A stretch of DNA of 6,450 nt, taken from assembly GCA_900766795.1 (NCBI GenBank), contig CAAFWX010000156.1, positions 1 to 6,450 on the forward strand, written 5' to 3'. The position numbers and the translations under genes were made by a program. This DNA comes from Oscillospiraceae bacterium (GTDB taxonomy: Bacteria; Bacillota_A; Clostridia; Oscillospirales; Ruminococcaceae). Each line of letters opens with the position of its first letter. The stretch's first letter is position 1. Below the pieces are notes generated by a model. The model was not told where the DNA came from. It was given only the letters and a program-made list of their open reading frames with translations, and did no database searches. Shown piece after piece: positions 1-5,145 of the stretch.

Positions 1-137
1 TTATCGTTGAGGCACCCGAAGCGCTTGCAGACAAAGCCGCCGCAATACTCACCGAGGAAATGGAGGGCGCAGTGAGCCTCGCCGTGCCGCTTACGGCGGA
101 AGCCAAAACGGGAAAGACATGGTTTGACGCGCACTGA
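1..137 (+). CDS. polA: DNA polymerase I, C-terminal end (partial)
   Basis: Only the last 44 codons are present. The reading frame enters from the left edge (first full codon at base 3) and stops at TGA 135-137. The peptide begins IVEAPEALADK and ends KTGKTWFDAH. Family A DNA polymerases end in a conserved segment with a helix, then (M/L)E-x-A-x-x-L-x-VPL, then G-x-x-W-x-x-A-H/K; the E. coli enzyme ends NWDQAH. Here MEGAVSLAVPL and TWFDAH match that pattern. The enzyme does repair synthesis and Okazaki fragment maturation in the cytosol. The polymerase active-site motifs and any 5' nuclease domain lie outside the window. The next gene starts 30 bp downstream with no terminator between, so co-transcription is likely. 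Confidence 0.86.
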   Translation, partial: IVEAPEALADKAAAILTEEMEGAVSLAVPLTAEAKTGKTWFDAH

Positions 138-167
138 TTGTGACGCATTAAGAAAGGAGGTCAGCCC

Positions 168-851
168 ATGACAGAAAAAGCACGCAGAAAGCTTCTGCAT
201 TTTGTCACCGACGGCGAGGATATAAAGAGCGATTTTCTCAAAGCCCGCGCGCAAAAGAACAGCGCTCTGCGCCGCAGGGCTAACCTCTGCTTTTACATAC
301 ACGCGGGCGCTTCGGCGGGCTGCATTATAGCGGCGCTTACCCTCGGGATTTGCGCGGGAAGTATTGCCGCTTCGATTGCCGCCGCCGTGACGGCTCTGCT
401 GGCGTTTCTTATGCTGGTGAGAAATCCCGCGGCAAGGCTCGTGCTGCTTGCGCTTGATGTACTCTGCGCGGCGGGCTGTGTTTGCTTCGGCGCAGCGGAA
501 AACCGCGCGGCTTACTTTGTCTGCGCGGCGTTTATGCTGGCGGCAGCGGCGTCAACGCTGTGCGGCTACTTTGCTTCTGTTAAGCGAAAATTCCTGAATG
601 AATTTGACCCCGACAGGCTTACCCCCGATGACTATGTGATAATAAGGCGCTTTGCCGACCCTCCCGCACGAAAAGAGCATGACGAGCCTGTAATAAGCGC
701 TCCTCCCGCTCCGAAAAAGTCCGAAATTCAGCTTCTTGCAGAGCAGCTTTGCGAGATACTCAACCGAAAGCCCGAGCCGAGCGAAGCGGATTTGCCGCAG
801 GGCGCAGCAGACGAGCAGCCCCAGATAACGGAGGAACAAAATGAAGCTTAG
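168..851 (+). CDS. unrecognised four-helix membrane protein with cytosolic C-terminal tail
   Basis: This 227-residue protein belongs to no family I recognise. Residues 1-38 are strongly basic (KARRK, RRR), which puts the N-terminus in the cytosol. Four hydrophobic, Ala/Cys-rich segments follow at about 41-62, 63-84, 90-108 and 113-135, arranged as two hairpins. KRK at 139-141 marks the return to the cytosol. Residues 142-227 form a soluble tail: an acidic stretch (DPDRLTPDDY), a Pro/Lys-rich linker (about 165-185), a predicted helix (SEIQLLAEQLCEILNRK, about 185-201) and an acidic, Gln-rich end. The start is well supported by AAAGGAGG at 153-160, 7 nt before the ATG. The 3' end overlaps rimI by 11 bp and contains its ribosome binding site, so the two are probably translationally coupled. 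No catalytic motif is visible, and no function is assigned. Confidence 0.82.
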   Translation: MTEKARRKLLHFVTDGEDIKSDFLKARAQKNSALRRRANLCFYIHAGASAGCIIAALTLGICAGSIAASIAAAVTALLAFLMLVRNPAARLVLLALDVLCAAGCVCFGAAENRAAYFVCAAFMLAAAASTLCGYFASVKRKFLNEFDPDRLTPDDYVIIRRFADPPARKEHDEPVISAPPAPKKSEIQLLAEQLCEILNRKPEPSEADLPQGAADEQPQITEEQNEA

Positions 852-1269
852 TGAAACACAGCGCGGCGAGATTTTCGCCGTTGAGCAGGCTTGCTTCGCA
901 AACTCATGGACGCAGGAAATGCTTTTTGAGGAAATCGACAGCCCGCTTTCGGTGCTGACAGTGGAATGCCGCGGCGGAAAGGCTGTGGGCTTTGCGCTGG
1001 GGCGCGTGGTGGCAGACGAGGGCGAGCTTTACCAGATAGGAGTGCTCCCCGAGTGCCGCAGGCAGGGCTTGGCGCAGAAGCTGCTGACGGATTTGCTTGC
1101 AGCAATGCGGGAGCGCGGTGCGGCAAAGTGCTTCCTCGAGGTGCGCAGCCGAAACAGCGCTGCAATTGCCCTCTATGAAAAGGCAGGCTTTGAGCGAATT
1201 TCCGTCAGGAAGGGTTACTACGATGACGATGACGCGCTTATTTACCGTCTTGATATGCTGAATAATTAG
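841..1269 (+). CDS. rimI: ribosomal protein S18 alanine N-acetyltransferase (RimI-type GNAT)
   Basis: At 142 residues this has the usual RimI length and is a single GNAT fold. The acetyl-CoA pyrophosphate-binding motif R-x-x-G-x-A is RRQGLA (residues 73-78), preceded by the beta-4 strand ELYQIGVLP. The C-terminal signature LEVR-(S)-RNSAAIALYEKAGF covers about 99-117. It contains Glu100 and Tyr112, which align with the general base and acid known in Salmonella RimI. The ending GYYDDDDALIYRLDM fits the RimI pattern NYY...DALIM. RimI acetylates the N-terminal alanine of ribosomal protein S18 in the cytosol. GGAGG (830-834) lies 6 nt before the ATG, inside the end of the upstream gene. A more general peptide-alpha N-acetyltransferase is the main alternative. 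The tsaB/tsaD/tsaE genes that often neighbour rimI are not in the window. Confidence 0.87.
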   Translation: MKLSETQRGEIFAVEQACFANSWTQEMLFEEIDSPLSVLTVECRGGKAVGFALGRVVADEGELYQIGVLPECRRQGLAQKLLTDLLAAMRERGAAKCFLEVRSRNSAAIALYEKAGFERISVRKGYYDDDDALIYRLDMLNN

Positions 1270-1350
1270 CAAGATTGCCTGTTTATAGAGCGGGTTTTGT
1301 TGCAGTTTATACAAAAATTCCGGCAAGTGCCTAAAAATGTCAAAAAAACA

Positions 1351-1379
1351 TTGTCAACCGCGATATGATATGGTATAAT
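1351..1379 (+). promoter_or_regulatory. sigma-A promoter of the ABC importer operon
   Basis: The -35 box is TTGTCA (1351-1356, 5 of 6 consensus). The spacer is exactly 17 bp and the -10 box is a perfect TATAAT (1374-1379). TG at 1371-1372 also gives an extended -10 (TGGTATAAT). Transcription should start near 1386, leaving a leader of about 80 nt before the ATG at 1467. This is the strongest promoter-like sequence on the + strand and fits a highly expressed binding protein. Confidence 0.85.
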
Positions 1380-1454
1380 TATCTGTGTGCGGTTGTTGCT
1401 TTGCGGCTTTCAAGCAGTGAAGCGCCCGCGCAGAACTCAAAACGACAGACATAC

Positions 1455-1460
1455 AAGGAG
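1455..1460 (+). promoter_or_regulatory. ribosome binding site that fixes the binding-protein start
   Basis: AAGGAG sits 6 nt before the ATG at 1467. This start gives a proper lipoprotein signal peptide (MKMKKIF...). The in-frame ATG at 1365 lies inside the promoter spacer, upstream of the expected transcription start, so it cannot be used on this transcript. Confidence 0.85.
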
Positions 1461-1466
1461 ATTACT

Positions 1467-2468
1467 ATGAAGATGAAGAAGATTTTCGCAGCTATTTCGG
1501 CTGCCGCAATGCTCGTTACCGCAACAGCATGCAAAAGCAATGACACAAGCAGCACCGGCAACAGCGGCGCAAATGCTCCCGCTGACGGCAAGGTTTACAA
1601 CGTTGGTATCTGCCAGCTCGTTGAGCACCCCGCTCTTGACGCTGCAACCGAGGGCTTTAAGGCAGCACTTACCGAAAAGCTTGGCGAGAACGTAAAGTTT
1701 GATGACCAGAACGCACAGGGCGAGTCCACCAACTGCACCACCATCTGCACAGGCTTTGTTGCCGCAAACGTTGACATGATTTTCGCAAACGCAACCGGCG
1801 CGCTTCAGGCTGCTGCCGCTGCTACCGAGAGCATTCCGATTGTCGGCACTTCCATCACCGACTATGCTACTGCTCTTGACATCAAGGACTGGACAGGCAA
1901 GACAGGCTTCAACGTAACCGGTACTTCCGACCTCGCTCCTATCGACGAGCAGGAGAATATGCTGGTTGAGATGTTCCCCGACGCAAAGACCGTTGGCATC
2001 CTCTACTGCTCCGCAGAGGCTAACTCCAAGTATCAGGCTTCTCTGTTCAGCGCTGCTCTTGCAGAGGACGGAATTGAGTGCAAGGAGTACTCCGCAGCTG
2101 ACACCAACGAAATCAGAACCGTTGTAACCACTGCTGTTGCAGAGTGCGACGTGCTCTATATCCCCACCGATAACACCATGGCTTCCAACACCGAGGTAGT
2201 AAAGAACGCAGCTGTTCCCGCAGGCGTTCCGATTATTGCAGGCGAAGAGGGTATCTGCACAGGCTGCGGCGTTGCAACCCTTTCCATCAGCTACTACGAT
2301 ATCGGCTACACCGCAGGCGAGATGGCATACGAGGTTCTCGTAAACGGCGCTGACCCCGGAACAATGGACATCAAGTTTGCTCCCCAGGTAACCAAGGAGT
2401 ACAACGCAGAGATTTGCGCAGAGCTTGGTATCACTCCTCCCGAGGGCTATGTAGCAATCGGCGGCTGA
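1467..2468 (+). CDS. ABC transporter substrate-binding lipoprotein (COG2984 / TrpX-like)
   Basis: This 333-residue lipoprotein captures solute outside the cell for the permease and ATPase that follow. The signal peptide is MKMKKIFAAISAAAMLVTATAC with a lipobox-like TATAC and lipidated Cys22. A Ser/Thr/Asn/Gly-rich linker runs to about residue 40. The mature part is a two-lobed periplasmic-binding fold of the ABC_sub_bind family. Hallmarks are VGICQLVEHPALDAATEGF (46-64), the GTSDLAPIDEQ hinge region (152-162), TVGILYC (175-181), DVLYIPTDNT (228-237), GEEG (259-262) and SISYYDIGYTAGEMA (273-287). The same fold includes pneumococcal TrpX, which binds tryptophan, but the family as a whole covers several ligands and I cannot name this one. 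Codon choice is strongly biased (AAG, GAC, AAC, GAG), in keeping with high expression. Confidence is high for the class and low for the ligand. Confidence 0.92.
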   Translation: MKMKKIFAAISAAAMLVTATACKSNDTSSTGNSGANAPADGKVYNVGICQLVEHPALDAATEGFKAALTEKLGENVKFDDQNAQGESTNCTTICTGFVAANVDMIFANATGALQAAAAATESIPIVGTSITDYATALDIKDWTGKTGFNVTGTSDLAPIDEQENMLVEMFPDAKTVGILYCSAEANSKYQASLFSAALAEDGIECKEYSAADTNEIRTVVTTAVAECDVLYIPTDNTMASNTEVVKNAAVPAGVPIIAGEEGICTGCGVATLSISYYDIGYTAGEMAYEVLVNGADPGTMDIKFAPQVTKEYNAEICAELGITPPEGYVAIGG

Positions 2469-2500
2469 TAAGCTTATCAACACACATTCAATGACGGCGG

Positions 2501-2560
2501 CGGGGCGCAGATAAATCGTCTGCTCCCCGTCTGCGGTTTATTTCAAAGGCTTTTTTTACG
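2501..2560 (+). promoter_or_regulatory. hairpin and T-run between binding protein and permease (candidate attenuator or mRNA stabiliser)
   Basis: An 11-bp stem with one C/T mismatch pairs 2501-2511 (CGGGGCGCAGA) with 2519-2529 (TCTGCTCCCCG) around a 7-nt loop. The same CGCAGA (2506-2511) can pair perfectly with TCTGCG at 2530-2535, giving a competing fold. A seven-T run (2551-2557) lies about 21 nt beyond the main stem, too far for a standard intrinsic terminator. Structures between a binding-protein gene and its permease commonly protect or partly terminate the transcript, so that binding protein exceeds membrane components. That role here is inferred. Confidence 0.5.
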
Positions 2561-2577
2561 AACGGAGTAACAAAGAT

Positions 2578-3531
2578 ATGGCTCAATTACAGACTTTCAT
2601 CAATGCGCTGCCCGGCGATATGACGCAAGGACTTATCTGGGGTCTGCTCGCGATAGGCGTATACATTACATACAAGATAATCGATGTTGCCGACCTTACC
2701 GTTGACGGAACGCTTGCTTTCGGCGGTGCTGTTCTTGTCGTGCTGGTGCGCGCAGGTTGCCCTGTGTGGGTGGCTCTGCTTGTGGCGTTTGCCGCAGGCT
2801 GCATGGCGGGATTGGTGACGGGTCTGCTTCACACCCTGCTGGGCATTCCCGCAATTCTCGCGGGTATCCTCACCCAGATTTCGCTTTACTCCATAAACGT
2901 TCAGATTCTGAGCGGCGCTAACCTTGCTTTAAGCTCCAGAAACTTCAACCTTATGGTTTCCTCGGGCAAGATTCTACCGTCGCTTATCGTTGTTGTGATT
3001 TTCAACGCTTGCATTATCGCGGCGCTCTACTGGTTCTTCGGAACGGAATACGGCATGACGCTGCGCGCAACGGGCTGCAACAAGAACATGTCCAGAGCGC
3101 AGGGCATCAACACCAAGAAGTCCACCGTTATTGCGCTGGTGCTCTCTAATGGTCTTGTGGGCGTTGCGGGCGGTCTGCTCTCCCAGTTTGAGGGCAACGC
3201 GGATGTAAACAAGGGTCGCGGCGCTATCGTCATCGGTCTTGCGGCTGTTATCATCGGAGAGGTGCTCGGCGAGCTTATCTTCAGAAAGAAGTTCAATTTC
3301 GTGCTGAAATTAAGCTTCACTGCTCTGGGCGCTATCATTTACTTCGTTGTTATGCGAATCGTTCTTGTCATGGGTCTGCCCTCGCACTGGACAAAGGCGC
3401 TGAGCGCTGTTATTGTTGCCCTGTTCCTCGGAATACCCTATCTGCAAAGCTCCTCCAGAAGCTCTTTCCGCAGGGCAGGAAAGAACAGCCTTTCCGAGTC
3501 CTCGGACACCAAGAAGAAGGAGATGGTATAA
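2578..3531 (+). CDS. ABC transporter permease (COG4120, branched-chain-type fold)
   Basis: This 317-residue protein forms the membrane channel of the importer. About eight or nine hydrophobic segments are visible, roughly at 17-34, 45-60, 63-85, 88-105, 132-152, 184-201, 214-232, 244-264 and 272-289. The N-terminal LIWGLLAIGVYITYKIIDVADLTVDG block is typical of this permease group. The segment YGMTLRATGCNKNMSRAQGIN (158-178) is the cytoplasmic coupling loop of the BPD_transp_2 family (LRATG-N...A...GI) that contacts the ATPase. The C-terminal tail (290-317) is Ser/Arg/Lys-rich and cytosolic. GGAG (2564-2567) lies 10 nt before the ATG. The stop overlaps the ATPase start by one base (TAATG), which indicates translational coupling. 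The substrate is unknown; TrpY is a characterised relative in streptococci. Confidence 0.92.
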   Translation: MAQLQTFINALPGDMTQGLIWGLLAIGVYITYKIIDVADLTVDGTLAFGGAVLVVLVRAGCPVWVALLVAFAAGCMAGLVTGLLHTLLGIPAILAGILTQISLYSINVQILSGANLALSSRNFNLMVSSGKILPSLIVVVIFNACIIAALYWFFGTEYGMTLRATGCNKNMSRAQGINTKKSTVIALVLSNGLVGVAGGLLSQFEGNADVNKGRGAIVIGLAAVIIGEVLGELIFRKKFNFVLKLSFTALGAIIYFVVMRIVLVMGLPSHWTKALSAVIVALFLGIPYLQSSSRSSFRRAGKNSLSESSDTKKKEMV

Positions 3532-4334
3532 TGCTGGAACTTAACGACATCAGAAAGACCTTCAACCGCGGCACAATAAACGAGAAGAAGGCGCTAAACG
3601 GCGTCACCATCACCCTTAACGACGGTGATTTCGTCACCATCATCGGCGGAAACGGCGCGGGCAAATCCACCACGCTTAACGCAATTGCAGGAGTATGGCC
3701 TGTGGATTCGGGCAGCATTCTGATAAACGGAGTGAACGTGACGGGACTTCCCGAGCACAAGCGCGCAAAGTTTATCGGAAGAGTATTCCAAGACCCCATG
3801 ACGGGCACAGCCGCCACCATGGAGATACAGGAGAACCTTGCGCTTGCGGCTCGCCGCGGCACGGGCAGGGGATTAAGCTGGGGAATCACGCGTAAGGAGC
3901 GCGAGGAATACCACGAGCTGCTCAAGACTCTCGAGCTGGGGCTTGAGGACAGAATGACCAGCAAGGTGGGGCTGCTTTCGGGCGGTCAGCGTCAGGCGCT
4001 TACGCTGCTGATGGCAACACTGAGAAAGCCCGAAATACTGCTGCTTGACGAGCACACTGCGGCGCTCGACCCCAAAACGGCGGCAAAGGTGCTGGAGCTG
4101 TCCGACAAGATAATTGCGGAGCACAACCTCACCGCAATGATGGTAACGCACAACATGGCGGACGCCATCAAGCACGGCAACCGTCTTATCATGATGAACA
4201 ACGGCGTAATCATCTACGACGTAAAGGGCGAGGAGAAGAAGAATCTCACCATTGACTTCCTGCTCAAGAAGTTTGAGGAAGCGAGCGGCACGAAGCTTAA
4301 CAACGACCGTATGCTTCTTTCAAAGGAGCACTGA
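3531..4334 (+). CDS. ABC transporter ATP-binding protein (COG1101)
   Basis: This 267-residue ATPase powers the importer from the cytosolic face. Visible motifs in order are Walker A GGNGAGKS (39-46), the Q-loop with Gln87 (VFQDP), signature LSGGQ (149-153), Walker B ILLLDE (169-174) with catalytic Glu174, D-loop AALD (177-180), and switch His207 (VTHN). The Walker B continuation DEHTAALDPKTA, in place of the usual DEPTSALD, is a hallmark of this COG1101 subgroup, which is sometimes mislabelled PhnK-like. All catalytic residues are intact. The start follows GAAGGAGATGGTATA, with GGAG about 7 nt upstream, and the ATG overlaps the permease stop. It is the last gene of the operon, and a strong terminator follows within 5 bp of the stop. 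Confidence 0.94.
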   Translation: MLELNDIRKTFNRGTINEKKALNGVTITLNDGDFVTIIGGNGAGKSTTLNAIAGVWPVDSGSILINGVNVTGLPEHKRAKFIGRVFQDPMTGTAATMEIQENLALAARRGTGRGLSWGITRKEREEYHELLKTLELGLEDRMTSKVGLLSGGQRQALTLLMATLRKPEILLLDEHTAALDPKTAAKVLELSDKIIAEHNLTAMMVTHNMADAIKHGNRLIMMNNGVIIYDVKGEEKKNLTIDFLLKKFEEASGTKLNNDRMLLSKEH

Positions 4335-4338
4335 CAAT

Positions 4339-4373
4339 AAAACGCCCCTTTGCCTTTGCAGAGGGGCGTTTTT
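4339..4373 (+). terminator. intrinsic terminator of the ABC importer operon
   Basis: CGCCCCTTTGC (4343-4353) pairs with GCAGAGGGGCG (4358-4368) around a CTTT loop: 11 bp with one G-T wobble. Flanking AAAA (4339-4342) can extend the pairing into the T-run TTTTT (4369-4373). The stem begins a few bases after the ATPase stop codon. Confidence 0.93.
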
Positions 4374-4405
4374 CGGGAGCAGGGTATTTCCTCGCTGTCG
4401 GAATG

Positions 4406-4412
4406 AAAGGAG
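4406..4412 (+). promoter_or_regulatory. ribosome binding site that fixes the CPCC-protein start
   Basis: AAAGGAG lies 5 nt before the ATG at 4418. The in-frame ATG at 4403 directly abuts this site and has no ribosome binding site of its own, so the protein should begin MSNEKCPVCG. Confidence 0.8.
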
Positions 4413-4417
4413 TTTGC

Positions 4418-4753
4418 ATGAGTAATGAGAAATGCCCCGTGTGCGGAACGGGTGGGCTTGAGTTTTATGATATATGCGGCGAGTGCGGCTGGGAAAACGG
4501 CCCTGCGCAAAGCCGCGACCACAATCTGTGCGGAGGAGCGAACGCGCTTAGCGTAAACGAAGCGCGCATAGAACATTTTCTGCGCAAGAACGCTTCCACC
4601 CGCGAGGCGGCGGAGAAGCTGCGACGGGAGTATTCCGCGAAGCTGCGAGATGTCCGCTGTGAGGAGAAAGCCGAAGAGCGCGGGGAGCATATCGCGGCGC
4701 TGCGCGAGGAATATGTTGACCGACTTAACGACCTGCTTCAAGGCATTTCGTAA
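4418..4753 (+). CDS. small CPCC-family zinc-ribbon protein with helical C-terminal half
   Basis: The protein has 111 residues. Its N-terminal half matches the cysteine-rich CPCC family (Pfam Cys_rich_CPCC): CPVC (Cys6, Cys9), an aromatic stretch FYDIC, CGEC-GWEN (Cys20, Cys23), and the hallmark GGANALSVNEAR (39-50). Two CxxC pairs suggest one bound zinc. The C-terminal half (51-111) is highly charged (KLRREYSAKLRD, EEKAEERGEHIAALREEYVDRL) and should be one or two long helices, possibly a coiled coil. The family has no established biochemical role that I know of; nucleic-acid or protein binding is only a guess. There is no signal peptide. No convincing promoter is seen between the upstream terminator and this gene, so it may depend on read-through or a weak promoter. 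It converges on the - strand operon. Confidence 0.83.
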   Translation: MSNEKCPVCGTGGLEFYDICGECGWENGPAQSRDHNLCGGANALSVNEARIEHFLRKNASTREAAEKLRREYSAKLRDVRCEEKAEERGEHIAALREEYVDRLNDLLQGIS

Positions 4754-4779
4754 AAATAACCCGACCGACTGCATAAAAT

Positions 4780-4809
4780 AACAGCCGCAGATTATGTTCT
4801 GCGGCTGTT
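4780..4809. terminator. bidirectional intrinsic terminator between convergent genes
   Basis: AACAGCCGCAGA (4780-4791) pairs perfectly with TCTGCGGCTGTT (4798-4809) around a 6-nt loop. The + side continues TGTGTTATT and the - side continues TATTTTATGC, both U-rich in RNA. It lies 26 bp past the CPCC stop and only 4 bp past the stop of the - strand tail protein, so it can end both transcripts. Confidence 0.87.
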
Positions 4810-4813
4810 TGTG

Positions 4814-5128
4814 TTATTGCTGCTGTGTTTGCTTCGGTTTTTCTCTGCGCTCAATCTTCTTGTAGAGGTAGATATCGCGCTGAGAGGTGAGATTGAAGCT
4901 GCCCGGCTTTATGTACTGGCGCGCTGCCCGCTGGAATGACACGCTCTTAAGCTGACCCTTTAGCACCGCGCCGCCGATGAAGCCCGTGCCGAGAGCGCCG
5001 ACAACAACGCATATAACAATTGTTCCCGCAGAGCCGCCCTCGCTCTGCCCGTCGTCCGCGAATGCGCACACCGAGCAGGAGCACATCATCATTACTGCCG
5101 CAAACAAGGATATGATAAACCTTTTCAT
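4814..5128 (-). CDS. small secreted-type membrane protein resembling the C-terminal end of TPM-domain proteins, without the TPM domain
   Basis: The protein has 104 residues. A signal peptide (1-25, MKRFIISLFAA...VCAFA, cleavage likely before DDG) leads into a short Gly/Ser-rich linker. One transmembrane helix follows (about 36-57, with AxxxGxxxG packing motifs). A basic cytosolic tail then carries LKSVSFQRAARQYIKPGSF-N-LT (60-81) and RDIYLYKKIERREKPK (84-99). From family knowledge, Clostridia TPM-domain proteins end in just this K(S)VxxQxAAxxYV/IKxGSxxLTxSRDxFLYRxVxRxxKP pattern after their transmembrane helix. Here the ~130-residue extracellular TPM domain that should precede the helix is missing, with no frameshift evident. 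The start at 5128 is chosen for its ribosome binding site and signal peptide; an ATG at 5146 overlapping the upstream stop would only add MKGGIV. It is the second gene of the operon with the zinc-ribbon protein. Function is unknown. Confidence 0.78.
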   Translation of the reverse strand: MKRFIISLFAAVMMMCSCSVCAFADDGQSEGGSAGTIVICVVVGALGTGFIGGAVLKGQLKSVSFQRAARQYIKPGSFNLTSQRDIYLYKKIERREKPKQTQQQ

Positions 5129-5135
5129 CACAATT

Positions 5136-5141
5136 CCTCCC
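5136..5141 (-). promoter_or_regulatory. ribosome binding site that decides the tail-protein start
   Basis: On the - strand GGGAGG lies 7 nt before the ATG at 5128-5126. The alternative ATG at 5146-5144 overlaps the TGA of the upstream gene (TGATG) but has no good Shine-Dalgarno sequence. It could be used only by translational coupling. Confidence 0.75.
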
Positions 5142-5145
5142 TTCA

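Noticed and set aside
1270..1350. Terminator after rimI
   Set aside because: Only scattered short complementarities (for example TTGCC with GGCAA about 45 nt apart) and no stem followed by a T-run. If termination occurs here it is not by a recognisable intrinsic hairpin.
1365..1466. Upstream ATG giving the binding protein a 34-residue N-terminal extension
   Set aside because: The codon lies inside the promoter spacer, upstream of the expected transcript start, and the extension would bury the lipoprotein signal peptide. ATG 1467 has AAGGAG at the right distance.
1386..1466. T-box or other riboswitch in the importer leader
   Set aside because: The leader is only about 80 nt, with one modest hairpin around 1405-1433, no terminator and no T-box consensus.
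1437..2483. Long open frame (348 codons) on the - strand
   Set aside because: It is antisense to the well-identified binding protein, is Cys/Gly/Ser-rich without motifs, and has no ribosome binding site. It reflects the biased codon use of the + strand gene.
3524..3532. TGGTATAAT resembling an extended -10 box at the permease/ATPase junction
   Set aside because: The bases are the codons ATG-GTA-TAA-TG needed for the overlap. Transcription from here would begin after the ATPase start codon, and the upstream -35 (CGGACA, 18 bp) is poor.
3410..3964. Open frame on the - strand across the permease/ATPase junction
   Set aside because: It spans two real overlapping + genes, and its Ser-rich translation has no motif.
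4214..4774. Open frame on the - strand across the ATPase end and CPCC gene
   Set aside because: It runs through a strong terminator hairpin and opposite two supported genes, with no ribosome binding site or family likeness.
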